From Acidiphilium rubrum (GTDB lineage Bacteria > Pseudomonadota > Alphaproteobacteria > Acetobacterales > Acetobacteraceae): 64,000 bases of DNA. The translations under genes and the position numbers were made by a program. This document shows positions 32,536 to 41,165 of the stretch, one piece after another; the stretch's first letter is position 1; every line of letters starts with the position of its first letter. The stretch is taken from positions 25,895 through 89,894 of the forward strand of contig NZ_FTNE01000016.1 of the NCBI RefSeq assembly GCF_900156265.1. The letters are read 5' to 3'. The notes under the pieces are model-generated. The model worked only from the letters and a program-made list of their open reading frames with translations, ran no database searches and was not told where the DNA came from.

Positions 32536-32853
32536 ATGCCGGGACGTCGCGATTGGACTGAAACCGCCGATAACACGATCCGCCAGATGCGGGCCGCCGG
32601 GGCGACCTGGGCGGCGATCGGCGATGTGCTGGGATTGTCACGCAACACGATCATTGAACGGGGGCGGCGGATTCAGGCGCAGGGCGGGCCGGTGCCGCCG
32701 CGCAAGGCGGAGCGGCGGCCGGAAGATGAACCGAACCGCGCACCGCTGCACGCCGGGCATCCGGTCGCGTGGGATGTGCTGACGTCGGGGACGATTCTGG
32801 AGGGCACGCTGTTCGTGCCGCTGAGCGCCGGGCGGCGGGAGTTGCGGCGATGA
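32536..32853 (+). CDS. Small helix-turn-helix protein
   Basis: 105 residues. The N-terminal part (WTETADNTIRQMRAAGATWA; IGDVLGLSRNTIIERGRRI) is a helix-turn-helix reminiscent of GcrA-like and phage late regulators. The C-terminal part ends with HPVAWDVLTSGTILEG. The ribosome binding site AGGGAGG is strong. It is coupled by a four-base overlap to the DUF6362-type gene, so the two probably act together. The source is probably a phage. Confidence 0.7.
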   Translation: MPGRRDWTETADNTIRQMRAAGATWAAIGDVLGLSRNTIIERGRRIQAQGGPVPPRKAERRPEDEPNRAPLHAGHPVAWDVLTSGTILEGTLFVPLSAGRRELRR

Positions 32854-33386
32854 GCGGGCGGGTGGTGGGTATGGCAGCATCGGTGCGGGCGCAGGCGCCG
32901 GGCGCGGTGCTGGGCTCGGGTGTTGCGGCGCGCGGCGGCATTCGGCCCTGCCCGGCCGTGACGGGTTCGGCCGATCCGGCGGCGGCGCTGGTGGCGCGGT
33001 TGGAGGATGCCGGATCGACGCTGCTGGCGATGCCGAATTCAGGCTATTCGCCGCATCTGCGGATGATGCGCTACGAGGTGGTGCACAGCGCGCTCGATGC
33101 GTATGGCTGGCAGCCGGCGCAGGTGCGCCAGCCGCATCCCTCCGGTGCGGCGATCGACCGGATGGACGAGGCGCTGGGGTGGCTCGCGATCATTCCGGAA
33201 GACCGGTTCGTGCTGCGGCGGATCGTGGGCGCGCGGGCGCTGACGCACCCGCTGACCGGGCGGTATCTGTTTCCCTGGCGCCGGCTGGGGAGCGTGCTGG
33301 GGGCGGATCATAAATCGGTGCAGCGCTGGCATAAGGATGGGCTGGGGATTATTTTGACGGGGCTTGGGGAAATGGTTAGAAAGTGA
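32850..33386 (+). CDS. DUF6362-type protein
   Basis: 178 residues from MSGRVVGMAASVRAQ. The core (VARLEDAGSTLLAMPNSGYS; IDRMDEALGWLAII; VGARALTHPLTGRYLFPWR; HKSVQRWHKDGLGIIL) matches the DUF6362 pattern, which is common in alphaproteobacterial prophages near terminase genes. The C-terminal WHKDGL segment looks like a recognition helix. The start codon overlaps the stop of the HTH gene (ATGA). Confidence 0.72.
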   Translation: MSGRVVGMAASVRAQAPGAVLGSGVAARGGIRPCPAVTGSADPAAALVARLEDAGSTLLAMPNSGYSPHLRMMRYEVVHSALDAYGWQPAQVRQPHPSGAAIDRMDEALGWLAIIPEDRFVLRRIVGARALTHPLTGRYLFPWRRLGSVLGADHKSVQRWHKDGLGIILTGLGEMVRK

Positions 33387-33390
33387 GGGT

Positions 33391-33687
33391 ATGGAGTGCG
33401 GTGCTGCGCGTGGTACCGCTACGCTTGATACCGCTGCGTTTGGTCCGTTGGATGACCGGTTGAGGGATGTGATGGGTTTATCGACCACGATGGGCGTGCG
33501 TTCGGCCAAACCACCGCGGGCGCGGCGGTCACGGATCGATCGGGTGCTGGCCGGGCTTGGGTCGGCGGCGATTTTCTTTGCCGGCCCGACCAGGCTGCCC
33601 GCCGCCAAGCAGCGCGGCGGGATCGCGGCGGATTGGCGGGCCGTCGGCGACGATCTGGCGGCCGCGATGAAGCATCGTGAGCGCTGA
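33391..33687 (+). CDS. Hypothetical small protein of the phage-like cassette
   Basis: 98 residues, starting just after the DUF6362-type gene. Basic middle part (AKPPRARRSRIDRVL) and no recognised domain. It could be a regulator or a remnant. Assignment rests on codon pattern and operon position. Confidence 0.45.
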   Translation: MECGAARGTATLDTAAFGPLDDRLRDVMGLSTTMGVRSAKPPRARRSRIDRVLAGLGSAAIFFAGPTRLPAAKQRGGIAADWRAVGDDLAAAMKHRER

Positions 33688-33856
33688 GCCGGATAGCGGC
33701 GCAGACCCCGACGACGACATAATATCCGATCCGGCAGCGGCTGTCGCGCTGTTGCATCATAACACGCCGGTTGCGCTCGCGCTGGTCGGCGTGCCCTCGG
33801 TCGGCGCGATCGGCTGGTTCGTGCGGGCGCGAATCGAGCCGGCCGAACCCGACTGA
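33677..33856 (+). CDS. Possible small membrane protein
   Basis: 59 codons from a GTG that overlaps the end of the preceding gene. An acidic start (DSGADPDDD) is followed by a hydrophobic segment (VALALVGVPSVGAIGWFV) that could span the membrane, then RARIEPAEPD. The overlap with the upstream gene supports coupling, but coding is uncertain. Confidence 0.35.
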   Translation: MSAEPDSGADPDDDIISDPAAAVALLHHNTPVALALVGVPSVGAIGWFVRARIEPAEPD

Positions 33857-33942
33857 AATCGCCGCGATGCCGCCCCGCCTTGCCCAAACCGGCGCATCGG
33901 GCTAAGCCGCCGCATCCTTATCGCAGATCGAGTGTATTTTTC

Positions 33943-34509
33943 ATGAAGCAGCAGGCGAACCTTATCCGCGCTGGCCAGGTCATTGAACATGACGGCAACC
34001 GCTGGACCGTGCTCAAGCAGCAGATCATCACGCCAGGCAAAGGCGGCGCTTTCATCCAGGTGGAAATGCGCAACCTCAAGACCGGCAACAAGACCAACGA
34101 ACGCTGGCGCACCGCCGATACCGTCGAGCGGTTGATGACCGATAACCGCGATTACACCTATTCCTACACGGACGGTGACAACCTCGTGCTGATGGACGGG
34201 GAAACCTTCGAGCAGTTCCTGGTGCCCACCGATCTGCTCGGCGACATGCTGCCGTTTCTACAGGATAACATGCCCGTCGTGGTCGATCTGGTCGAGGGCG
34301 ATCCGGTCGGCATCCACCTACCCGCCACAGTCACACTCGAAATCGTCGAGGCGGACCCGGTGGTCAAAGGCCAGACCGCATCATCGTCCTACAAACCCGC
34401 CAAACTCGCCAACGGCGTGAAAACCATGGTGCCACCCTTCGTCGAAGCCGGCGAACGCGTGGTCGTGCGCACGGAAGACGCGAGCTATGTGGAACGCGCC
34501 AAGGGGTAA
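33943..34509 (+). CDS. efp: Elongation factor P
   Basis: 188 residues from MKQQANLIRAGQVIEHDG, the usual EF-P length. KOW-like domain I carries the loop PGKGGAF with K33, the lysine that is beta-lysylated in many bacteria, and OB domains II and III follow. EF-P rescues ribosomes stalled at polyproline. The in-frame ATG 63 bases upstream is rejected because the chosen start gives the family N-terminus. No EpmA or EpmB gene is in the window. Confidence 0.96.
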   Translation: MKQQANLIRAGQVIEHDGNRWTVLKQQIITPGKGGAFIQVEMRNLKTGNKTNERWRTADTVERLMTDNRDYTYSYTDGDNLVLMDGETFEQFLVPTDLLGDMLPFLQDNMPVVVDLVEGDPVGIHLPATVTLEIVEADPVVKGQTASSSYKPAKLANGVKTMVPPFVEAGERVVVRTEDASYVERAKG

Positions 34510-34511
34510 GG

Positions 34512-34705
34512 AAGACCAAGGGGCTCCGCCCCCTGGACCCCCGCTGGGGCCTTAGGCCCCAGACCCCGCTCGTTTCAGATGAGAGGGGGCATCAAGTCCG
34601 TACTCTTTGAAACAGTAAGTCAGCCCCCTCTCATCTGAAACTAATGAGGTCCAGGAACTAAGTTCCTGGCGGGGGTCCAGGGGGCGGAGCCCCTTGGCCT
34701 TCTTA
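34512..34705. repeat. Family A structured repeat, copy A2 (subfamily II)
   Basis: Outer GGGGCTCCGCCCC hairpin, GGACCCCC/GGGGGTCC helix, inner hairpins TGGGGCCTTAGGCCCCA and CCAGGAACTAAGTTCCTGG, and a central perfect 19-bp stem (34572-34590 with 34623-34641) of unrelated sequence to A1. It lies between efp and suhB. Flanks are inverted relative to A4 while the loop start (ATCAAGTCCG) is in the same orientation. Confidence 0.9.
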
Positions 34706-34725
34706 ACCCTTTTGGAGTGTCTCAC

Positions 34726-35553
34726 ATGGTTCCCCGTCGTTCTGCGCATATGACGATCATGGTTGCTGCGGCGCAGAAGGCGGCGAAGCGGTTGATCCGG
34801 GATTTCAACGAGGTCGAGCATTTGCAGGTTTCCGTGAAGGGGCCTTCGGATTTTGTCAGTCAGGCGGATGTGCGATCGGAGCAGACGCTGATCGAGGAGT
34901 TGGAGCGGGCGCGGCCGGGGTATGCGTTTCTGGGTGAGGAGGGTGGTGCACGCGGGTCGGACAATTGGGCGTGGCGGTGGGTGATCGATCCGCTGGATGG
35001 GACGACCAATTTTCTGCATGCGATTCCGAACTGGGCGATTTCGATTGCGCTGGAGAAGCGGCTGGCGGATGGCGGGTCCGAGGTTGTGGCGGGGCTGGTG
35101 TTTGCGCCGGCGCTGGACGAGATTTATTGGGCGGAAAAGGGTGGCGGGGCTTATTTGAACGACAAGCGGCTGCGGGTTTCGGCGCGGCGGGACTGGTCGG
35201 CTTGTTTGTTCGCGACCGGGATTCCGTTTGCGAAGACGGCGCCGAAGAACCGGCTGGCGTTTGCGCGGGTGCTGGGGGCGTTGATGCCGGAGACGGCCGG
35301 GGTGCGGCGGGTTGGCGCGGCATCGCTCGATCTCGCGTGGACGGCGGCCGGGCGATATGATGCGTATTGGGAATTGGGCACCCATGCCTGGGATGTGATG
35401 GCGGGGGTGTTGTTGGTGCGCGAAGCGGGCGGGTATGCGACCGATCCGGCCGGGCATGAGCATGTTTCGGGCGATGTGGTCGCCGGTAATCCGCATATTC
35501 AGCCGCGGTTGCGGGAGTTGGTGGCTGAGGCGCTCGAGGGGCCTAGGGGGTAG
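34726..35553 (+). CDS. suhB: Inositol-1-monophosphatase family protein
   Basis: 275 residues. The metal-binding signatures are all present: GEEGG (Glu), WVIDPLDGTTNFLHAIP and the C-terminal THAWDVMAGVLLVREAGG. SuhB-type proteins dephosphorylate inositol phosphate and, in enterobacteria, assist rRNA antitermination. GGAG lies eight bases before the chosen ATG. efp followed by suhB is a common alphaproteobacterial pair, here separated by a repeat. Confidence 0.93.
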   Translation: MVPRRSAHMTIMVAAAQKAAKRLIRDFNEVEHLQVSVKGPSDFVSQADVRSEQTLIEELERARPGYAFLGEEGGARGSDNWAWRWVIDPLDGTTNFLHAIPNWAISIALEKRLADGGSEVVAGLVFAPALDEIYWAEKGGGAYLNDKRLRVSARRDWSACLFATGIPFAKTAPKNRLAFARVLGALMPETAGVRRVGAASLDLAWTAAGRYDAYWELGTHAWDVMAGVLLVREAGGYATDPAGHEHVSGDVVAGNPHIQPRLRELVAEALEGPRG

Positions 35554-35556
35554 GAA

Positions 35557-35688
35557 GGAAGGCTTCTTTTTTGAAAAAAAGGAGCAAAAAACTTTCTGAC
35601 GTTGGGGCACGGGCGCTGAAACCGGCACGGGCCCAAATTAACAAAGTTTTTTTTGCTTCTTTTTTGTTCACAAAAAAGAAGACCTCCC
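35557..35688. repeat. Family B hairpin repeat, full copy B4
   Basis: Starts four bases after suhB. Left hairpin GGCTTCTTTTTT/AAAAAAAGGAGC has one change that turns a Watson-Crick pair into a wobble. Centre and right hairpin are nearly identical to B1 and B2, and orientation is the same. Confidence 0.88.
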
Positions 35689-35753
35689 CTCGCCTTAGCC
35701 TTTCTTTACCGGCCATTGAGCGCAAGCCGCGTTCTACGCTAGACTCACGCCCG

Positions 35754-36344
35754 ATGAGACAGGTTTTCGCAACGATCCTGCTGGGTCTGGCCGCACTGTA
35801 CGGTGCATGTACGGCATCGGCGCAGGTTGTGGTGAACCAGCAGGCGTTGCAGCAGTTATCCGGCAAGCCGGTGGCGCCGCAGCGGCCGGTGGTGCGCCGG
35901 CCGTATCGGCCGATCGTGCGGCGGCCCGTTGTCCGGCGGCGCGCGGTGATGCGCCCCCTGCCCTTGCCGCCGCCACCGCCACCGCCGCCGGTTTCGGTGC
36001 CGGTTGTCGCGGCCGTGCCGCCGCCACCCAAACCGGCGAGGCCGCGGGCGGTGACGCTGGTGTTTCCGAGTGTGGATGTGGCGTTGCCGGGCGGAGCTGC
36101 GCGGCGATTATCGAGTTTCATCGGCGCCAAGGTGAATGCGCGGGCGCATTATGTGGTGCAGGCGACGGCGCCGGGGATTGCGAGCGATCCTTCGGTGGCG
36201 CGGCGGATGGCGCTCAACCGGGGGCTCGCGGTGCGGGCGGTGTTGCGGCGGGCGGGCGTTTCGTCCGATCACATCATTGTTCAGGCGCTGGGGAATCCGC
36301 CCGGCATCGTGCCCGATCATGTTACGCTGACGGAAATACCTTAG
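35754..36344 (+). CDS. Periplasmic protein with OmpA-like C-terminal domain
   Basis: 196 residues. A signal peptide (MRQVFATILLGLAALYGACT, cleavage near ASA) is followed by a Pro/Arg-rich linker with eight consecutive prolines, then an OmpA-like fold (DVALPGGAARRLSSFIGA; MALNRGLAVRAVLRRAGVSS) that may bind peptidoglycan, although the classical NxxLSxxRA signature is degenerate. It is first of three envelope genes with the MotA- and MotB-like genes 15 bases downstream. Confidence 0.75.
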   Translation: MRQVFATILLGLAALYGACTASAQVVVNQQALQQLSGKPVAPQRPVVRRPYRPIVRRPVVRRRAVMRPLPLPPPPPPPPVSVPVVAAVPPPPKPARPRAVTLVFPSVDVALPGGAARRLSSFIGAKVNARAHYVVQATAPGIASDPSVARRMALNRGLAVRAVLRRAGVSSDHIIVQALGNPPGIVPDHVTLTEIP

Positions 36345-36359
36345 GGATTTTTTGCCATC

Positions 36360-37490
36360 ATGACGCGACCGAACCGCTACCTTATTCGTATGCTGGTGTT
36401 TCTGGTCCTGGTGTATGGGCTGGCGGCGATCATCGCGCCGACGCTGGCGAAGTTTTATATGGCGAACCCGGTGGTCAATTCGGTGATCGTGCTGGTCGAG
36501 ATTTTCGGGATCGGGTGGAATCTGCGCCAGGTGCTGCGGCTGAGCCCGGAGGTGGATTGGGTCGAGCGGTTTCAGCGTTCGCGCGCCTCGATCGAGCAGG
36601 GGCCGAAGCCGCGCCTGTTGTTGCCGATGGCGCGGATGTTCGGCGCGCGCGGCGACGACAACAAGCGGATGAGCCTGTCGATTGCGAGCATGCGGACGAT
36701 GCTGGATGGCATTGCCAGCCGGTTGGACGAGAGCCGCGAGACCTCGCGCTACGTGACCGGGGTGATGATTTTTCTCGGCCTGCTCGGCACGTTCTGGGGC
36801 TTGTTGAAGACCGTGCATGCGGTGGCCGGGGTGATCGGCGGGATGAATGTTTCGGGCGGCGATGTGAATGCGATGTTCGACCAGTTGAAATCCGGGTTGG
36901 CCGGGCCGCTGGCGGGCATGGGGACGGCGTTTTCATCCTCGATGTTCGGCCTGTCGGGGGCGTTGATCCTGGGGTTTCTCGATCTGACCGCAGGGCAGGC
37001 GATGAACCGGTTTTTCAATGAGTTGGAAGAATGGCTGGCGGGGCTGACCCGGGTTTCATCGGGTGCGCTGGCGATCGAGGGCGAGGCCTCGATGCCGGCG
37101 TATGTGCAGGCGCTGCTGGAGCAGAGTGCGGAGAACATCGAAGCCTTGCAGCGTGTGCTGCTGCGCAACGAGGAGAGCCGGGCGCAGACCGCGCAGGCGA
37201 CGCAGACGCTGACCGAGCGGATGAACACGCTGACTGAGGCGATCCATAATTCGCACCGCATCATGCTGAAGATCGGCGAGGGTCAGGCGGCGCTGGCGCG
37301 GATGGCGGAGCAGGCGGATCAGGGCAATGATGAAATATCGCGCGCGCATTTGCGGAATATCGAATTGCTGCTGGCGCGGATGATTACGGAATCAGAACAG
37401 GGGCGGATGCAGGGAATGGCGGATTTGCGGCATGACCTGAAGATTCTGACGCGGACGGTGGCGGCGCGGCTCGATGATGTGAGGGGCTGA
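36360..37490 (+). CDS. MotA/TolQ/ExbB-like proton-channel protein
   Basis: 376 residues with two N-terminal helices, a cytoplasmic segment, and a paired-helix MotA/ExbB core (MIFLGLLGTFWGLLKTVHAV and AGMGTAFSSSMFGLSGALIL). The C-terminal about 130 residues are helical and probably coiled coil. With the next gene it would form a proton-driven envelope motor. This gene pair next to suhB is typical of alphaproteobacteria and is not the flagellar motor. Confidence 0.83.
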   Translation: MTRPNRYLIRMLVFLVLVYGLAAIIAPTLAKFYMANPVVNSVIVLVEIFGIGWNLRQVLRLSPEVDWVERFQRSRASIEQGPKPRLLLPMARMFGARGDDNKRMSLSIASMRTMLDGIASRLDESRETSRYVTGVMIFLGLLGTFWGLLKTVHAVAGVIGGMNVSGGDVNAMFDQLKSGLAGPLAGMGTAFSSSMFGLSGALILGFLDLTAGQAMNRFFNELEEWLAGLTRVSSGALAIEGEASMPAYVQALLEQSAENIEALQRVLLRNEESRAQTAQATQTLTERMNTLTEAIHNSHRIMLKIGEGQAALARMAEQADQGNDEISRAHLRNIELLLARMITESEQGRMQGMADLRHDLKILTRTVAARLDDVRG

Positions 37491-37493
37491 GCG

Positions 37494-38450
37494 ATGGCGC
37501 GGCTGCACCGGAGCCGGGGCAACGGGCTGGATATCTGGCCGGGCTATGTCGATGCGTTGTCGACATTGTTGATGGTGACGATTTTCGTGCTGCTGGTGTT
37601 CGTGCTGGCGGAGGCGTTTCTGTCGGTGGCGTTGAGCGGCAGCAACAAGACGATTGCGACGCTGCGCGGCGAGATCGCGCAATTGTCGAACGTGCTGGCG
37701 CTGGAGAAATCGAAGACGGCTTCGTTGCAGGATGAGTTGGCGAGCATGGCCTCGCTGATGAAGGCAAAGCAGGCGGCGAGTGCGGCAGCACTTTCCGGGC
37801 AGGTGAAGCTGAACGCGCGGGAGGTTTCGACGGTGGCGCTGCTCGATCAGCAGATTGCGGCGTTGCGGCTGCAACTGGCGAGCCTGGCGGCGGCGCTGGA
37901 TGCGGCGGCGGCGCAGGATGCGGCGGATCACGTGCAGATTGCCGACCTCGGCAAGCAGTTGAACGAGGCGTTGGCCCGCAAGGTGGCGCGTTTGCAGCAG
38001 TATCGCAGCGAATTCTTCGGTGATCTGCGCAAGGCGCTGGCGGGGGAGAAGAATATCAAGATCGTCGGGGATCGTTTCGTGTTCGAAAGCGATGTGCTGT
38101 TTCCCTCGGATTCCGCGCAATTGTCGGATGCGGGGACGCAGGAGATTGCCGATGTGGCTGCGGCGATCGAGAAGATTGCGCCGAAGATTCCGCCGCATCT
38201 GAACTGGGTGCTGAGCGTGGGTGGCTATGCCGACAAAGAGGCGGTGAAGGGCGGCAAGTATAAGGATAATTTTGATCTGTCGGCCGCGCGCGCGCTTTCC
38301 GTGTTGCATTTGCTGATTGCGGATGGGGTGGCGAAGAATCGGGTGATTGCCACGGGGTATGGGGCGGCGCATCCGATTTCGACCGGGGATGCGCCGGCCG
38401 ATTTGGCGAAGAACCGGCGGATCGAGTTTCGGTTGACCTCGGCGGATTGA
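37494..38450 (+). CDS. MotB/OmpA-like peptidoglycan-binding partner
   Basis: 318 residues. One N-terminal helix with the channel aspartate (IWPGYVDALSTLLMVTIFVL, Asp in YVDAL), a long coiled coil (about 45-170), then an OmpA domain (VFESDVLFPSDSAQLSDAG; NFDLSAARALSVLHLLIADG; KNRRIEFRL) that grips peptidoglycan. It pairs with the MotA-like gene, three bases upstream. The target of the force is unknown. Confidence 0.85.
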   Translation: MARLHRSRGNGLDIWPGYVDALSTLLMVTIFVLLVFVLAEAFLSVALSGSNKTIATLRGEIAQLSNVLALEKSKTASLQDELASMASLMKAKQAASAAALSGQVKLNAREVSTVALLDQQIAALRLQLASLAAALDAAAAQDAADHVQIADLGKQLNEALARKVARLQQYRSEFFGDLRKALAGEKNIKIVGDRFVFESDVLFPSDSAQLSDAGTQEIADVAAAIEKIAPKIPPHLNWVLSVGGYADKEAVKGGKYKDNFDLSAARALSVLHLLIADGVAKNRVIATGYGAAHPISTGDAPADLAKNRRIEFRLTSAD

Positions 38451-38455
38451 TCAGC

Positions 38456-38480
38456 GCGGCCACATCTTGGTGATGGCCGC
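38456..38480 (+). terminator. Hairpin after the envelope operon
   Basis: GCGGCCA / TGGCCGC with an 11-base loop, five bases after the stop. No T run follows. It may terminate together with the adjacent B half copy. Confidence 0.4.
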
Positions 38481-38531
38481 AGGAGGCTTGCCGCGTACGT
38501 CCTGCTCGGCGAGTCTGGATCAGCGGCGCGA

Positions 38532-38582
38532 AGGAAGCATTTCTTTTTTGAAAAAAAGAAACAAAAAACTTTTTTAAATTTG
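38532..38582. repeat. Family B half copy B8
   Basis: GGAAGCATTTCTTTTTT, AAAAAAAGAAAC, AAAAAACTTTTTT: it matches the left half of the B element. It lies between two convergent operons, fitting a bidirectional terminator. Confidence 0.68.
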
Positions 38583-38614
38583 GTTGTGGGGCGTGGATAC
38601 CCGGCAAAAGCCGG

Positions 38615-39010
38615 TCAGAATGGGTTGGCCACGCGGAGTTGACCCTCGATCAGCAGCCCGTCCTGCATGTCCTCCGACCACAGCGTCGTGCAGCCCGCAT
38701 CGAGCGCTGCCGCCACGATCATCGCATCGTAGATCGAAAGACCGTAGCGCTCCGCGACCGCGAGGCCGGCTTGATGGACACCCGCCGTCACCGGCCGCAC
38801 CTCCAGCACACTCCTGATCGTTGAAAGGAACTCCCGCGTCTGTTGCCACGGGAGACGCAATTTGCGGCGGGCCACGTTAGCCAATTCGTTCAGGACCTGC
38901 ACGCTGATGATGCCGCCGGCGGCGACGGTCTGTTCTGCTCGATCCGCTTTTATCGTGTCGCTTGATGCCAGGTAGATCAGCACGTTGGTGTCGATGAAAC
39001 TAACGGGCAT
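38615..39010 (-). CDS. PIN-domain toxin (VapC type)
   Basis: 131 residues. PIN-fold acidic residues are visible in SFIDTNVLIYLA (Asp), QVLNELANV (Glu), YDAMIVAAALDAGC (Asp) and TLWSEDMQDG (Asp). VapC toxins are Mg-dependent RNases, often cutting tRNA. Its start overlaps the antitoxin gene by 11 bases. Both active-site ends are intact. Confidence 0.9.
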   Translation of the reverse strand: MPVSFIDTNVLIYLASSDTIKADRAEQTVAAGGIISVQVLNELANVARRKLRLPWQQTREFLSTIRSVLEVRPVTAGVHQAGLAVAERYGLSIYDAMIVAAALDAGCTTLWSEDMQDGLLIEGQLRVANPF

Positions 39011-39230
39011 TGGCCTCGTCGCGGTCGAATTTGAAATCGGGCGGCAGGCGCCCGCGAAAATCCCGAAGCCTTACCAACAGCTCAGCGCGGCTTGGCTTGC
39101 GGGCGATGGCGAAGGTGCGCGGGTCTGCGACTTCGATCTCGATATCGTCCCCTTCCCGCAACTGAAGAAGTTCGACGATGGCGGACGGCAGACGAACGGC
39201 GAGGCTGTTGCCCCATTTTGCGACCTGCAT
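39000..39230 (-). CDS. AbrB/MazE-type antitoxin
   Basis: 76 residues from MQVAKWGNSLAVRLPSAIVE, the SpoVT-AbrB swapped-hairpin DNA-binding fold, with the toxin-binding tail FRGRLPPDFKFDRDEAN. An ATG seven codons upstream is in frame; the downstream start is preferred because it has AAGGAAGG before it and begins the conserved domain. The ribosome binding site lies within a long palindrome. Confidence 0.88.
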   Translation of the reverse strand: MQVAKWGNSLAVRLPSAIVELLQLREGDDIEIEVADPRTFAIARKPSRAELLVRLRDFRGRLPPDFKFDRDEANAR

Positions 39231-39234
39231 GAGA

Positions 39235-39274
39235 CCTTCCTTGATATACATGATTGAATGTATATCAAGGAAGG
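39235..39274 (-). promoter_or_regulatory. Long perfect palindrome upstream of vapBC (operator and/or RNA hairpin)
   Basis: CCTTCCTTGATATACAT (39235-39251) and its exact complement (39258-39274) with a six-base spacer GATTGA. The antitoxin ribosome binding site is in one arm. Probably the binding site of the AbrB-fold antitoxin for autorepression. In the mRNA it could also hide the ribosome binding site. Confidence 0.8.
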
Positions 39275-39296
39275 GCGGCGGGCAAGCGGGGGTCGA

Positions 39297-41165
39297 TTAT
39301 GCAACCAGCGGTGCCCGTAACGCGGCGGCGCGGGCCCAGCTTTCGGCGACGTCTTCATCGAACAATTCAGCGAGTTTCTTCATCATGGTGCCGCCGAGTT
39401 CTTCGGCGTCGACCAGGGTTACGGCGCGGCGGTAGTAGCGGGTGACGTCGTGGCCGATGCCGATGGCGGTGAGTTCGACGAGGTCGCGGCTTTCGATTTC
39501 GCGGATGACGTCGCGCAGGTGGCGTTCGAGGTAGTTGCCCTGGTTGACCGAGAGGGTGCTGTCGTCGACCGGGGCGCCATCCGAGATGACCATCAGGATG
39601 CGGCGGTGTTCGGGGCGGGCGAGCAGGCGGCGGTAGGCCCAGGCGAGGGCTTCGCCGTCGATGTTTTCCTTGAGCAGGCCTTCGCGCAGCATCAGGCCGA
39701 GGTTGCGCCGGGCGCGGCGCCAGGGCTGATCGGCGGCTTTGTAGATGATGTGGCGGAGGTCGTTGAGGCGGCCGGGGTTGCGGGGCTTGCCTTCGCCGAC
39801 CCATTTTTCGCGGCTTTGGCCACCCTTCCAGGCGCGGGTGGTGAAGCCGAGGATTTCCACCTTCACGGCGCAGCGTTCAAGCGTGCGGGCCAGGATGTCG
39901 CCGCACATGGCGGCAACGGAAATGGGTCTGCCGCGCATCGAGCCGGAATTGTCGATCAGCAGGGTGACGACGGTGTCGCGGAACTCGGTGTCGCGTTCGC
40001 GTTTGAACGACAGGGGCAGCAACGGGTCGACCACGACGCGGGCGAGGCGGCCGACATCGAGCAAGCCGTCCTCGAGGTCGAACTCCCACGCGCGTTGTTG
40101 TTGCGCCAGCAAGCGGCGCTGCAGGCGGTTGGCGAGTTTGGAGACGACGCCGTGCAGATGCTGGAGTTGCTGGTCGAGTTGCTGGCGCAGCCTTGCCAGT
40201 TCCTCGGTATCGCATAATTCGTCGGCGGCGATTTCCTCGTCGAACGCGCGGGTGAAGGCGCGGTAGGCGGTGGTTGGGTCTTCGGGGACCGGTTTGCGGC
40301 GCTGCTGCGGGCCGGCGGGGGCTTCATCGGCGGCGGCGGCGTTGTCTTCTTCCGATTCCTCATCGGCTTCGGCTTCGCTGGATTCTGCCTCCATCGAGTC
40401 CGGCGCTTCGGACATCAGCTGGTCCTGGTCCTGCTGCGATTCGGTCTCGCCCTCACCGGAATTGTCCTGCTGGAGCGATTGTTCGCCCTGGTCGCCGGCG
40501 TCTTCGCTGTCATCGCCCTCTTCCGAGGAGGTTTCAGCTTCGGCAAGGTCCATTGCAGCGAGCAGGCGGCGGGCGGCGCGGGCGAAACCGTCCTGGTCGG
40601 CGCGCTCGGCGGCGAGTTCATCGAGGGCGGATTCGGCATCCGCGGGCAGGGTGCCGCGCCAGAGGTTGAGGATGTTGCGGGCGACTTCGGGGACCGAGGC
40701 GGGGTCCATCCGTTCGCGGACCAGCAGGGCGAGCGCCTGGGCGGTGGGCAGTTGCTCGCGCCGGCTCATGCGGTCGAGACCGTCCGCTTCGGAATCTTCC
40801 TGCAATTTGCGGTGCAGATTGGCGGCCACCCCATCCATGAAGGCGGCACCGACGATTTCGACCCGCGCCTGCTCCAACGCATCGTAGGCGTCACGCGCCT
40901 CGCGGGCGACCGGCGCGCGGTTGGCGTGGACCGCATCGTCGTGATGACGCAATCGCAACGCCATCGAATCGGCGATGCCGCGCAACCGCGTTATTTCAGC
41001 GGCGGGCAGCGCACGCGTGGGCGATGGCAGGCGGGCGCGCTTGCCGGCGAGACCGGCAGCGCCAGGCTGGTAGGCGACCTGGACCTCATCGCTGCCGGCG
41101 ATGGCGCGCACCGCGCCGGCGGTGGCGCGTTTGAAATCCTCGCTGCGGGATTGCTCGCCGGCCAT
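39297..41165 (-). CDS. cobT: Aerobic cobaltochelatase subunit CobT
   Basis: 622 residues. The N-terminal helical region is followed by a very acidic linker ([15 protein letters not shown]) and a C-terminal von Willebrand A domain with MIDAS residues DNSGSMRG and a later SDGAPVDD. CobT and CobS form the AAA+ complex that powers cobalt insertion by CobN into hydrogenobyrinic acid diamide. The start overlaps the cobS stop by one base. CobN is not in the window. Confidence 0.95.
   Translation of the reverse strand: MAGEQSRSEDFKRATAGAVRAIAGSDEVQVAYQPGAAGLAGKRARLPSPTRALPAAEITRLRGIADSMALRLRHHDDAVHANRAPVAREARDAYDALEQARVEIVGAAFMDGVAANLHRKLQEDSEADGLDRMSRREQLPTAQALALLVRERMDPASVPEVARNILNLWRGTLPADAESALDELAAERADQDGFARAARRLLAAMDLAEAETSSEEGDDSEDAGDQGEQSLQQDNSGEGETESQQDQDQLMSEAPDSMEAESSEAEADEESEEDNAAAADEAPAGPQQRRKPVPEDPTTAYRAFTRAFDEEIAADELCDTEELARLRQQLDQQLQHLHGVVSKLANRLQRRLLAQQQRAWEFDLEDGLLDVGRLARVVVDPLLPLSFKRERDTEFRDTVVTLLIDNSGSMRGRPISVAAMCGDILARTLERCAVKVEILGFTTRAWKGGQSREKWVGEGKPRNPGRLNDLRHIIYKAADQPWRRARRNLGLMLREGLLKENIDGEALAWAYRRLLARPEHRRILMVISDGAPVDDSTLSVNQGNYLERHLRDVIREIESRDLVELTAIGIGHDVTRYYRRAVTLVDAEELGGTMMKKLAELFDEDVAESWARAAALRAPLVA

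Noticed and set aside
36360..38450. MotA-MotB-like pair as a Zorya defence system (ZorA-ZorB)
   Set aside because: No ZorC, ZorD or ZorE helicase or nuclease gene is adjacent, and the ordinary alphaproteobacterial suhB neighbourhood explains the pair as an envelope motor.
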